From NCBI RefSeq assembly GCF_001808955.1, contig NZ_KV795252.1, positions 1 through 18,268 on the forward strand: a stretch of DNA of 18,268 nucleotides, read 5' to 3'. The DNA comes from Rothia sp. HMSC078H08. Its GTDB lineage: Bacteria; Actinomycetota; Actinomycetes; Actinomycetales; Micrococcaceae. Positions 1 to 7,205 of this stretch are shown piece by piece (position 1 is the stretch's first letter; each line of letters starts with the position of its first letter). A program made the translations under genes and the position numbers. Below the pieces are notes generated by a model that searched no databases, was not told where the DNA came from, and saw nothing but the letters and a program-made list of their open reading frames with translations.

Positions 1-21
1 GGGCACCCGTAACGGGTGCCC
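1..21 (-). terminator. GC-rich hairpin, probable terminator after ygfZ
   Basis: A perfect 9-bp inverted repeat (1-9 with 13-21) closes on a three-base TAA loop. It lies about 60 bases past the ygfZ stop codon in the direction of that gene. Any U-rich tail would be outside the window, so termination is inferred from position and stem strength only. Confidence 0.5.
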
Positions 22-29
22 GCCTCCGC

Positions 30-55
30 GGTTCTAGTTGGGATGGGTTCTAGTT
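30..55. repeat. short direct repeat, GGTTCTAGTT twice
   Basis: The ten-base unit GGTTCTAGTT occurs at 30-39 and again at 46-55, a 16-base period, between the ygfZ stop and the edge hairpin. Both copies contain the tetramer CTAG, which is scarce in many bacterial genomes. No function is evident. Confidence 0.45.
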
Positions 56-79
56 CAGGCGGTTTTGGGTCGGGAGCGT

Positions 80-1315
80 CTAGCGCTTCAGGAAGTCCTG
101 ACCCGCCAAAGAACGACGCGCCACCTCACCGGACTCCGGCGAAACCACCGTCGTCTGAGCCACCGCGTACTCGGTCGCCGGCGCCGGCGAACCATCGGGC
201 AGGAAATCGCCGCCATCAACCGCACGCAAAGGCGCCTGCGGGTCAACGCCGCGCTTAATCACAGCCAGAGCAATCGGGCCCGCCTCATAATGTAGCGCCA
301 CCGAGGTAATACGACCGACCGGGCGGGACTTGCCCTCTACGAACAGCTCGCTACCTGCCGCCGGCAGGGTGTGCTCCGAACCATCGATATCCAAGAACAC
401 CAGGCGGCGCGGCGGGCGACCCAGGTTATGCACGCGAGCCACCGTCTCCTGGCCCTTGTAGCAGCCCTTATCGAAGTGCACCGCCGTACGGGTGTAATCC
501 AGCTCCTGGGGGATCGTCTTATCGTCCGCCTCGGTGCCGTAGCGCGGGCGCCACGCCTCAATACGCAGAGCCTCCGCAGCCCACAGACCCGCAAAACGCG
601 CGTCCGCAGATTCAGCCAGGGCGGGCAGAACAGAACGCGGCACAATGCTCAAGAAACGCACATAGTCCGCACCCGGGTGAGCATCGCCCGCCTCATCGTA
701 ACGGTAGCTACCCGGTGCCGGAGTGTGCCAGGGATCCTCCCACACCAGCGGCTTGCCCTCAGCGAGCGCAGGATGTACCGAGCCGTCCTGCAGGATCGGG
801 TTGCGGGCACTCTCCAGCACCGCGTACTCGTCGCTGAGGTTCTGCACCTCAACGCGCATCATGAACTTCATGCGGTTCAGGTAATCGGTCAGCGGCTGAG
901 CCTGGTAGCCCTCCACGATCAGCCAGAGCGCCTCGCCGTCTTCAATTGCGGCGGGTGCGTACTCCACGCGGCCCTGAGGGGAAAGCAGCAGGAACTCGCG
1001 GCTCTCCCCGGCGGTCATACCGGTCAGAATCTGCGAGGCAATGGAGGTCAGCCAGGTCTGGCGGTCCGGCCCCTCAACACGCACTACACCCAGGGAGGAG
1101 CGGTCCACCAGCACTAGCGGCTCATCCGCGCTGGCGGAGCGGTCGAAGCTGAGGGCGCGCTGCTCCAGCATGGGGTTACCGTAGTGTGCGGCGACACCGG
1201 CATCCAGCCCGGAGGCGGCAAAAGCGCCGTGCAGGCTCAGCAGGGAGCTCACCGGGTGGGCGGCATCGGGCTGGGGTACCTCAGCCCGAGGCGCTTCAAG
1301 CGAAGATTCAGTCAC
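80..1315 (-). CDS. ygfZ: YgfZ-family folate-binding protein (Fe-S cluster upkeep)
   Basis: The product is a cytosolic protein of 411 residues in the YgfZ/GcvT-like family. The family binds tetrahydrofolate and supports the maintenance or repair of Fe-S enzymes. The family signature K-G-C-Y-x-G-Q-E is present as KGCYKGQE, with its cysteine near residue 285, followed by the usual RVHNLGRPPRRLVFL segment. A GTG at 1372 would add 19 residues, but those would be encoded across the perfect hairpin at 1341-1368. I chose the GTG at 1315 (product MTESSLEAP) because AAAGG lies 10 bases before it. The gene follows the nitrobindin-like gene on the same strand, 65 bases after its stop, and may be partly co-transcribed with it. 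The family assignment is firm, but the exact start is less certain. Confidence 0.9.
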   Translation of the reverse strand: MTESSLEAPRAEVPQPDAAHPVSSLLSLHGAFAASGLDAGVAAHYGNPMLEQRALSFDRSASADEPLVLVDRSSLGVVRVEGPDRQTWLTSIASQILTGMTAGESREFLLLSPQGRVEYAPAAIEDGEALWLIVEGYQAQPLTDYLNRMKFMMRVEVQNLSDEYAVLESARNPILQDGSVHPALAEGKPLVWEDPWHTPAPGSYRYDEAGDAHPGADYVRFLSIVPRSVLPALAESADARFAGLWAAEALRIEAWRPRYGTEADDKTIPQELDYTRTAVHFDKGCYKGQETVARVHNLGRPPRRLVFLDIDGSEHTLPAAGSELFVEGKSRPVGRITSVALHYEAGPIALAVIKRGVDPQAPLRAVDGGDFLPDGSPAPATEYAVAQTTVVSPESGEVARRSLAGQDFLKR

Positions 1316-1340
1316 GGAAGGTGCACCTTTCACGCAAAGA

Positions 1341-1368
1341 GTCTGCCCCGCCGACCGGCGGGGCAGAC
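1341..1368 (-). terminator. 13-bp near-palindromic hairpin between nitrobindin and ygfZ genes
   Basis: The arms 1341-1353 and 1356-1368 are perfectly complementary, with only two bases between them, giving a 28-base near-palindrome. On the minus strand the tail reads TCTTTGCG, which is a weak U tract. It may be a partial terminator or processing site between the two genes, letting some transcription pass into ygfZ. It also argues against translation starting at 1372. Confidence 0.5.
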
Positions 1369-1380
1369 ACAAGTTAGTTA

Positions 1381-2079
1381 TTAGGCGGTGGGCTCGGAGC
1401 CGGGCTCGCCGGTGGGCTCTTCGCCATCCAGGGAACCGAACATCGAAGTGCCCAGGGAATCACCGGTCATCGAGGAGGTCTTGCGCAGTTCAGCGGAGGC
1501 GTGCTTGTGCAGCTTACCCTCGGCGTCTGCGATCTCCCAGTCCCACATGAGGTTGCCGTTGACCAGGCCCCACAGGCGCACAGAGCCGGCGTAGTCGTGG
1601 GAAATATCATCGCGCAGCAGGTTGCCGGTTTGCATGCGAATAACCGGGCCCTTGACCATGCCCACGTAGTTTTCGCTAATACCGCCGGGGTGCGCAATGG
1701 TTGCCAGCAGGGAGAAGCCGTCGTCGGCATTGCGGAGAGTCTCTACGCTTGCCGCGTCAGCGAAGGCGGGAACAACGTCCTTGGGGACAATACCGAAGCC
1801 GCCGTCAGCGTCGGTCAGGGGGCGGTCAATCTGCCAGAAACCGGTTTCAACGGTGATGGGGCGCAGCTTCTGACCCTCGTCATCGAGCAGGAAAGACTCA
1901 GCGCGGTATTCAATGAAGGGCAGACCATCCTGCTCAAAAGTAATAATCTGGCCGAAGGGGGTGTTTTCCTGGCCTTCGTACCACATGGTTCCGGTGCCTT
2001 CCCAGGTGCCGAGCAACCATGCGAAGGGAACAAGTTCAGGGGTTAGGTTGGTAGGGATTTCAATAGCCATACCTTCCAT
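1381..2079 (-). CDS. nitrobindin-like heme-binding beta-barrel protein (DUF1794/THAP4-type)
   Basis: This is a cytosolic protein of 232 residues in the nitrobindin/FABP-like family, whose members bind ferric heme and nitric oxide in a ten-stranded barrel. Two hallmarks are visible: an N-terminal G-T-W-E-G-x-G motif (LLGTWEGTGTMW), and near the C-terminus L-H-K-H-A-S-A-E-L with histidines at about residues 191 and 193, the region holding the heme ligand in characterised members. The C-terminal tail is acidic and rich in Gly/Pro. The ATG at 2079 is preferred because AGGA lies 7 bases upstream. The in-frame ATG at 2070 has a Shine-Dalgarno-like GGAAGG only one base away, which is too close. Upstream in-frame codons to 2187 are not supported. 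The physiological role of bacterial nitrobindins is unsettled, with peroxynitrite or NO handling as the usual suggestion. Confidence 0.87.
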   Translation of the reverse strand: MEGMAIEIPTNLTPELVPFAWLLGTWEGTGTMWYEGQENTPFGQIITFEQDGLPFIEYRAESFLLDDEGQKLRPITVETGFWQIDRPLTDADGGFGIVPKDVVPAFADAASVETLRNADDGFSLLATIAHPGGISENYVGMVKGPVIRMQTGNLLRDDISHDYAGSVRLWGLVNGNLMWDWEIADAEGKLHKHASAELRKTSSMTGDSLGTSMFGSLDGEEPTGEPGSEPTA

Positions 2080-2178
2080 TTTAGTATCCTGCGTACAACA
2101 GTAGCCTGTTCGTTCGCTCACGGCACGGGGTAGCACCGCCGTCTGCAGAGTAAACGGTACGGCGGGCAACATAAAGAA

Positions 2179-2210
2179 AACCCCCAACCGGAGGGGACCG
2201 GGTGGGGGTT
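2179..2210 (-). terminator. terminator of the 39-residue membrane protein gene
   Basis: The arms 2179-2191 and 2198-2210 pair over 13 positions with one A-G mismatch and a six-base loop. On the minus strand the stem is followed by TTCTTTATG after GGGGGTT, a U-rich tail. On the plus strand there is no T run. It therefore serves the minus-strand small gene at 2294-2413. Confidence 0.75.
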
Positions 2211-2293
2211 CACGCCGCCATTGGCGAGGCGGTACGAACCGTACGACCGCCTAAAGCCCTGTGTGGGCGATGCTTCTGCTCTGTGCGGGAAGA

Positions 2294-2413
2294 CTACTTC
2301 TGTCCGCTGAAGAGGCCACGCAACACTGCGAATGCACCGATACCGATGCACACGGAGATAATAGCCATCAGCGACATGAAGAGAGCTTCAAGAGCCATAA
2401 GATTGTTTTCCAT
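2294..2413 (-). CDS. 39-residue single-span membrane protein, unknown function
   Basis: A complete short reading frame begins with MENNLMALEALFMSLMAI and ends FSGQK followed by TAG. Residues about 11-32 are strongly hydrophobic and form one membrane span. The N-terminus carries two glutamates and the C-terminus carries R and K, so the positive-inside rule favours an outside N-terminus and a cytosolic tail. Support for it being a gene: a -10-like TAGGTT sits six bases before the ATG, AAGG abuts the start, and a good hairpin with a U tail follows on the same strand with nothing else to terminate. The in-frame ATG codons at residues 6, 13 and 16 are possible alternative starts. I do not recognise a family. 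It lies between the nitrobindin-like gene and glnR and is transcribed away from glnR. Confidence 0.62.
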   Translation of the reverse strand: MENNLMALEALFMSLMAIISVCIGIGAFAVLRGLFSGQK

Positions 2414-2419
2414 GCCTTA

Positions 2420-2425
2420 AACCTA
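2420..2425 (-). promoter_or_regulatory. candidate -10 box of the 39-residue gene
   Basis: TAGGTT on the minus strand lies six bases before the ATG at 2413, which would place transcription initiation at or next to the start codon. The match to TAnnnT is weak and no -35 box is clear. An alternative is that the AAGG just before the ATG acts as a poorly spaced ribosome binding site. Confidence 0.3.
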
Positions 2426-2649
2426 CCACAGACCCACCCCGAAAGGGCGCAGAATCAACGGCTGAAACATAGTGAACAGCACGATTCTCAACAGGCATAC
2501 GCCCCACCCGGCGCCAGCAAAATATTAGCCCCGCAGAATCCGGGTAGGTGCCCCATCATAGCCAGCTGAGAAGCCTGTACGAACAGTCCGGAATACGATA
2601 TTCGGCCCGGTCTACACCGGCGCCCACAGCCGCGTCACAGCCTGGCGAG

Positions 2650-2655
2650 TACACT
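2650..2655 (+). promoter_or_regulatory. candidate -10 box of glnR
   Basis: TACACT within GAGTACACT lies 37 bases before the glnR GTG, leaving a leader of about 30 bases that contains AAAGGAGAGG. The same nine bases GAGTACACT recur at the asd promoter. No convincing -35 box is seen. An inverted repeat GAATAcgaTATTC lies about 50 bases further upstream (2591-2603) and could be an operator. Confidence 0.4.
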
Positions 2656-2692
2656 AGAAAGAGCCTAATATTTTACCGGGAAAGGAGAGGGT

Positions 2693-3370
2693 GTGTACCG
2701 TATTGCGCTTCTGAGCGATACCGCCGCGCAGGATATGATCCCCTCGCTGAGTCTACTCAGCCACAAGGTACACGTTTTCCCCCTCGACACCGCCCATACC
2801 ACCCTTGAAACCGAGACATTCGACCTGCTCATGGTCGATGCCCGCACCGCCCTCGTCAAAGCACGCCACTGCGCCCAGCTACTGCGCGCCGCAGGTGTGC
2901 AACTGCCGCTCATCGCACTCCTGAACGAAGGTGGCATGGCGGCTGTTGCCGCCTCCTGGCAGGTGGACGATATTGTCTCTGACCAGGCCTCCCCTTCCGA
3001 AATGGATGCGCGTCTGCGTCTTGCCATCAAAAGGGAAGCAACCGCTGAAGAAGAAAACCAGCAGGAACGAGTGGTACGCGCAGGCAACCTCGTGATTGAC
3101 ACCCAGGCGTACTCCGCGCATCTTTCCGGTACCGCACTGAACCTGACCTTCAAAGAGTTTGAACTGCTCAAATTCATGGCGCTACACCCCGGACGGGTCT
3201 TCTCCCGCGCCCAACTGCTCTCCGAAGTGTGGGGTTACGACTCCTACTACGGCGGTACCCGCACCGTGGATGTGCACGTGCGTCGTCTGCGTTCCAAGCT
3301 CGGCACCGAGTACGAGCAGATGATTTCGACCGTGCGTAATGTGGGGTATTCCTTCAATAGCACCCGCTAA
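2693..3370 (+). CDS. glnR: GlnR, OmpR-type global nitrogen regulator
   Basis: This is a DNA-binding regulator of 225 residues that in Actinobacteria controls ammonium assimilation and related nitrogen genes. The N-terminal receiver-like domain (about 1-115) is degenerate. The phosphoacceptor-position Asp is kept (D49 in LLMVDAR), but the acidic pair at the start is reduced to one Asp (LLSDTAA), and the usual conserved Lys near strand 5 is replaced within IALLNEGG. This matches GlnR, which works as a dimer without classical phosphorylation, rather than MtrA/PhoP. The C-terminal winged helix (about 125-225) has LTFKEFELLKFMALHPGRVF, then WGYDSYYGGTRTVDVHVRRL, and ends TVRNVGYSF. The GTG start has GGAG five bases upstream. 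No sensor kinase gene is adjacent, as expected for GlnR. The neighbouring mshD matches the mycobacterial order Rv0818-Rv0819. Confidence 0.9.
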   Translation: MYRIALLSDTAAQDMIPSLSLLSHKVHVFPLDTAHTTLETETFDLLMVDARTALVKARHCAQLLRAAGVQLPLIALLNEGGMAAVAASWQVDDIVSDQASPSEMDARLRLAIKREATAEEENQQERVVRAGNLVIDTQAYSAHLSGTALNLTFKEFELLKFMALHPGRVFSRAQLLSEVWGYDSYYGGTRTVDVHVRRLRSKLGTEYEQMISTVRNVGYSFNSTR

Positions 3371-3421
3371 ATTTCGCGGCGCCAACCCCTCATTTGGTGT
3401 ACCCGCTCTGCCAGTTGCCCC

Positions 3422-3439
3422 GGTACTGCACCGAGTACC
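3422..3439. promoter_or_regulatory. inverted repeat GGTACT-n6-AGTACC between glnR and mshD
   Basis: Perfect six-base arms (3422-3427 and 3434-3439) are separated by six bases in the 180-base gap after glnR and upstream of mshD. It lacks the GC-rich stem and U tail of a terminator and has the size of a protein-binding site. Which protein, if any, is unknown. Confidence 0.3.
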
Positions 3440-3550
3440 AGAATGCGTAAATGTTCCGGTTCTTGTCATATTCGCCCAGGACGGAGAACAAACTCTCCAA
3501 AGAGCAACTATCCCCGGTAGAGTTGAATCAGAAGGCTACGAAAGAAGGCG

Positions 3551-4615
3551 ATGATGGTAGACAACCAGACACCCGAAACCTCCACCCTGTCCACTGCAAG
3601 CACCCCGGTCTACGCAGAACCGCAGCTCACCGAAGAGCTGCTGGAACGCTTCGATTCCTTCGCGCAGAAGGTTGCCCGCCATGACGGCGTCTCGGCGTTC
3701 TCTGAGCAGACCCGCATTGAGCTGAGTAAGGCACTCCGCGAAAGCACCCTGACCCCTCCGCGTTTCTTTGTCGCCGAGGATAACGGCACCCTCGCTGCCG
3801 TCTTTGTGGCGCTCACCCCCGCCAACGACGAAGATACCGGCGTGATTGAGGCAGCCGTCGCCCCCGAATACCGCGGACAAGGCGTAGGTAGCGCATTCTT
3901 CGACCACGCCGTCCGCCAGCTGGGCGATGACGCGACCCGCTACCGCCTCTGGGTTCACGGTAGCGCCACCGACACCGGTATTGAAAGCCCCGCCCACGCG
4001 TTTGCAACCCTGCACGGTTTCGAGCCGGTGCGTGTGCTGTACAAGATGGTTCTGCCCCTGGACGCGCAGACCCGCGAAGAGCTTGTGGAACGCTCCGATG
4101 CGCGCACTCTGCCGGAGAACCTGCGCATGCGCACCTTCACCGGCGCGGACGAGTTCCCCTGGCTTCGCGTGAACGCCGCCGCTTTTGCGCACCACCCGGA
4201 GCAGGGCAAGCTCACCCTTGCTGATTTGCGCGAGCGCACCGGCTCCCCCTGGTTCCGTCCCGAGGGTTTCTTCATCGCCTCCGAGGTTGAGGATGACTCC
4301 GCCATTGCGGCGTTCACCTGGACGAAGATCCCGACCGGTCAGGAGCAGAGCGAGCTGTCACCCTCCGGCGAGATTTACGTGGTGGGTGTGAACCCACAGG
4401 CTCAGGGAGGCGGCCTGGGCCGCACCCTCACTCTGCGTGCGCTGGCATACCTGGCATGCGCTGAGGATGAGAACGGCGAGCCGCTGCGAGCCATTGACCT
4501 GTACGTGGACGCCGACAACACCGCTGCGTACTCCCTCTACACTTCCCTGGGCTTTGGTGTGGCGACGGTTGATCGCATGTACGCTCCCGCCCAGCAGGAT
4601 GAGCCTGCCGCATAG
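3551..4615 (+). CDS. mshD: mycothiol synthase MshD (tandem GNAT acetyltransferase)
   Basis: The enzyme acetylates Cys-GlcN-Ins with acetyl-CoA, the last step of mycothiol synthesis, in the cytosol. The protein of 354 residues has two GNAT folds, as in characterised MshD. The N-terminal domain shows the acetyl-CoA loop VAPEYRGQGVGSAFF at about residues 97-111. The C-terminal catalytic domain has VGVNPQAQGGGLGRTLTLRAL around residue 280 and ends with LYVDADNTAAYSLYTSLGF. Two ATG codons are in tandem (3551 and 3554). The second has the better spacing (five bases) to GAAGG, so either may be used. The gene lies 180 bases after glnR and 65 bases before ppk, with no clear terminator in between, so mshD and ppk may share transcripts. 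Confidence 0.92.
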   Translation: MMVDNQTPETSTLSTASTPVYAEPQLTEELLERFDSFAQKVARHDGVSAFSEQTRIELSKALRESTLTPPRFFVAEDNGTLAAVFVALTPANDEDTGVIEAAVAPEYRGQGVGSAFFDHAVRQLGDDATRYRLWVHGSATDTGIESPAHAFATLHGFEPVRVLYKMVLPLDAQTREELVERSDARTLPENLRMRTFTGADEFPWLRVNAAAFAHHPEQGKLTLADLRERTGSPWFRPEGFFIASEVEDDSAIAAFTWTKIPTGQEQSELSPSGEIYVVGVNPQAQGGGLGRTLTLRALAYLACAEDENGEPLRAIDLYVDADNTAAYSLYTSLGFGVATVDRMYAPAQQDEPAA

Positions 4616-4680
4616 TTTCTGTACGCCGTCTTTGACGTGCTTCTTCACGACTTATCCCCGATCAGAAAGGCAAGTACAGT

Positions 4681-6954
4681 ATGGTACCCGCCCCCAATGG
4701 CCTGAATAAGGCGCCTAAGCCCAAGCCGTCTGAGCCTGCGCCCATGACCGGTGTCATTCACATTGGCCACGATATTTCGAAGATTGAGCGCGCCGAATCT
4801 CGCGGTGACCGCATTGAGAAGGGTGAGAAGCGCTCCTACTTCAGCTTGGAAGAGGAGTTCGGTCCAGATCGTTTCTTTGACCGTGAGAGCAGCTGGCTGG
4901 ATTTCAACACCCGCGTGCTGGAGCTCGCGGAGGACCCGAACCTGTTCCTGCTGGAGCGTCTGAACTTCCTGGCGATTGTGGCATCTAACCTGGACGAGTT
5001 CTTCATGGTGCGTGTGGCGGGTCTGAAGCGTCGCATTGCGACCGGTCTGGCGGTTCCTTCGGCTGCCGGTCTGAGCCCCGAGGAGCAGATGGAAGAGATC
5101 GCTGAACGCGCCCACCAGCTGCAGGCTCGTCACGCTGATGTGTTCCACAACCAGGTTCTTCCGGCTCTGGAGGAGCAGAACATCCGCATTGTGGGTTGGA
5201 ACGACCTGGATGCGGACGCTAAGCAGCGTCTGCGCGAGGAGTTCATGCGCGATATTTTCCCGATTCTGACTCCTCTGGCTGTTGACCCGGCGCACCCCTT
5301 CCCGTACATTTCGGGTCTGTCGCTGAACCTTGCGGTGCTGGTGCGTAACCCGCAGACCGGCAAGGAGCTGTTCGCGCGCGTGAAGGTGCCCGATCAGCTG
5401 GACCGTATGGTCTCTGTGGATGGTTCGCGCGCCGCCAACACTGCGGGCCGCGAGAGCCGCTACATTGCTCTGGAAGACATCATTGCTGAGCACCTGGATA
5501 CCCTCTTCCCGGGCATGGAGGTTGTGGAGCACCACGTCTTCCGCGTGACCCGTAACGAGGATCTTGAGGTGGAAGAGGACGATGCAGAGAACCTGCTGAA
5601 GGCTCTGGAGAAGGAGCTTCTGCGCCGTCGTTTCGGTCCGCCGGTCCGACTGGAGGTTGAGGACACCATCAACCCGACCATCCTGGATCTGCTGATTTCT
5701 GAGCTGAACATCGACGAGTCCGAGGTGTACCGCCTGCCGGCTCCGCTTGATCTGCGCGGCATGAGTGCGATTGTTCGCGCGAACCGCCCGGCTCTGCACT
5801 ACCCCAAGCACATTGCGCACACTTCCCGCTGGCTCAATGCTACCGAGACTGCGAAGGCTGCAGACGTTTTCGCTGCCGCCCGCGACCACGACGTGTTGCT
5901 GCACCACCCGTACGATTCCTTCGCGACCAGTGTGCAGGCGTTCTTGGCGCAGGCTGCCGCTGACCCGCGTGTTCAGGCGATTAAGCAGACCCTGTACCGT
6001 ACCAGTGGCGACTCCCCCATCGTGGATGCGCTGATTGAGGCGGCTGAGGCTGGCAAGCAGGTTGTGGCACTGGTCGAGATCAAGGCTCGCTTTGATGAGG
6101 AAGCCAACATCTCCTGGGCTCGTAAGCTGGAGCGCGCTGGCGTGCATGTGGTGTACGGCATCGTGGGTCTGAAGACTCACTGCAAGCTGTCTCTGGTGGT
6201 ACGCCGCGAGGGTAACCACCTGCGTCGTTACGCTCATATTGGTACCGGTAACTACCACCCGTCGACGGCTCGTTTCTACGAGGATTTGGGCATCATCACC
6301 TGCGATGAGCAGATTTGTGAGGATGTCTCCCGCCTGTTCAACCAGCTGTCTGGTTACGCACCGAAGACTAACTACCAGTCGCTACTGGTGGCGCCGCGTA
6401 CTCTGCGTAGCGGCCTGATTGAGTGCATCGATCAGGAGATTGAGAACCATAAGGCGGGCCGTCCGGCGAAGATTCAGTTCAAGTGCAACTCCATGGTGGA
6501 TGAGGCCATCATCGATTCGCTGTACCGCGCATCGCAGGCTGGTGTGCCGGTGGATGTGGTGGTTCGCGGTATCTGCGCGCTGCGCCCGGGCGTTAAGGGG
6601 CTGAGCGAGAATATCCGTGTCCGTTCCGTGCTGGGCCGTTTCTTGGAGCATTCGCGTGTGTTTGCGTTTGAGAATGGTGGCGATCCGATTGTCTACATTG
6701 GTTCTGCCGATATGATGCACCGCAACCTGGACCGCCGCATTGAGGCGCTCGTGCCTGTGAAGGATCCGCGCCACGTGAAGTACCTGCGTGATATGTTCAC
6801 CCTCTACATGAGTGATTCTTCGCGTACCTGGCACCTGGATTCTGAGGGTAACTGGACCCGCCACGATACCGATGACCAGGGCAACCCGCTGCAGGATGTG
6901 CAGTCGTACTACCTGAGCTCGCGTTCCCGTAAGAACGTGGTGGATAAGGTCTAA
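4681..6954 (+). CDS. ppk: polyphosphate kinase 1
   Basis: PPK1 reversibly transfers the terminal phosphate of ATP to inorganic polyphosphate. The predicted protein of 757 residues is somewhat longer than the roughly 690 of E. coli because of a charged N-terminal extension of about 60 residues before the core begins at [19 protein letters not shown]. The N-terminal domain continues with [16 protein letters not shown] and the helical middle has [15 protein letters not shown]. The autophosphorylated histidine lies in GLKTHCKL at about residue 500. The second conserved histidine is in [16 protein letters not shown] at about residue 657, followed by [17 protein letters not shown]. All family hallmarks are intact. 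AGAAAGG lies ten bases before the ATG. An internal ATG at residue 22 is a less likely alternative. A terminator hairpin follows at 6992-7036. Confidence 0.95.
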   Translation: MVPAPNGLNKAPKPKPSEPAPMTGVIHIGHDISKIERAESRGDRIEKGEKRSYFSLEEEFGPDRFFDRESSWLDFNTRVLELAEDPNLFLLERLNFLAIVASNLDEFFMVRVAGLKRRIATGLAVPSAAGLSPEEQMEEIAERAHQLQARHADVFHNQVLPALEEQNIRIVGWNDLDADAKQRLREEFMRDIFPILTPLAVDPAHPFPYISGLSLNLAVLVRNPQTGKELFARVKVPDQLDRMVSVDGSRAANTAGRESRYIALEDIIAEHLDTLFPGMEVVEHHVFRVTRNEDLEVEEDDAENLLKALEKELLRRRFGPPVRLEVEDTINPTILDLLISELNIDESEVYRLPAPLDLRGMSAIVRANRPALHYPKHIAHTSRWLNATETAKAADVFAAARDHDVLLHHPYDSFATSVQAFLAQAAADPRVQAIKQTLYRTSGDSPIVDALIEAAEAGKQVVALVEIKARFDEEANISWARKLERAGVHVVYGIVGLKTHCKLSLVVRREGNHLRRYAHIGTGNYHPSTARFYEDLGIITCDEQICEDVSRLFNQLSGYAPKTNYQSLLVAPRTLRSGLIECIDQEIENHKAGRPAKIQFKCNSMVDEAIIDSLYRASQAGVPVDVVVRGICALRPGVKGLSENIRVRSVLGRFLEHSRVFAFENGGDPIVYIGSADMMHRNLDRRIEALVPVKDPRHVKYLRDMFTLYMSDSSRTWHLDSEGNWTRHDTDDQGNPLQDVQSYYLSSRSRKNVVDKV

Positions 6955-6991
6955 GGATTTGCCGCTGACCTACCGGTGATTTCTGGTTGTG

Positions 6992-7036
6992 AACCCCGTC
7001 TGTTCTCGCGCTTTATGGCGTGGGACAGGCGGGGTT
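6992..7036 (+). terminator. hairpin after ppk
   Basis: The arms 6992-7003 and 7025-7036 pair over 12 bases with one G-T wobble around a 21-base loop. The tail is only TTTG followed by GC-rich sequence, so it is a moderate terminator at best. It is placed 37 bases after the ppk stop. Confidence 0.55.
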
Positions 7037-7110
7037 TGCCGCGTGTCGTGCAAAATCTTGGGGTGGACTAGTGCACTTAGCGCAAAAGTGAACAACAGGT
7101 TACGTTGAGA

Positions 7111-7140
7111 TTACAACTTGACGCTTCTCTCCCCTACAAT
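7111..7140 (+). promoter_or_regulatory. candidate mutT1 promoter
   Basis: TACAAT at 7135-7140 is a strong -10 box. TTACAA at 7111-7116 gives an 18-base spacer as a possible -35. The first bases of the leader can form a 10-bp stem (7151-7160 with 7165-7174, three wobbles, CTCT loop). Just upstream and overlapping is GTTAC-n6-ATTAC (7099-7114), which loosely resembles the half-site spacing of GlnR boxes. Confidence 0.5.
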
Positions 7141-7205
7141 TAGACGCGGAGCATGGTGCCCTCTGGCATTGTGCACAAGCCTAGCGAAGAGGTTCAGAGA
7201 GAGAT

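Noticed and set aside
1315..1372. N-terminal extension of YgfZ from the GTG at 1372
   Set aside because: The extra codons would be encoded by a perfect hairpin, and the GTG at 1315 has a better-placed AAAGG.
2080..2187. 36-codon upstream extension of the nitrobindin-like protein
   Set aside because: The family starts close to the GTWEG motif, and the ATG at 2079 has a well-spaced AGGA. The upstream part overlaps the region beside the terminator at 2179.
2451..2488. Stem-loop AGAATC...GATTCT with inner GCTG/CAGC between the 39-residue gene and glnR
   Set aside because: Short interrupted stems, no U tail and no promoter in register. Not enough to call a small RNA.
4645..6258. 537-codon open frame on the minus strand opposite ppk
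   Set aside because: It is antisense to an intact PPK1 whose motifs cover the whole stretch. The His/Gln/Val/Leu-rich product is typical of GC-rich antisense frames, and there is no start signal.
7085..7100. PHO-box-like GTTCACTTTTG on the minus strand upstream of mutT1
   Set aside because: Only one poor half-site is visible, without the direct repeat required for PhoP binding.
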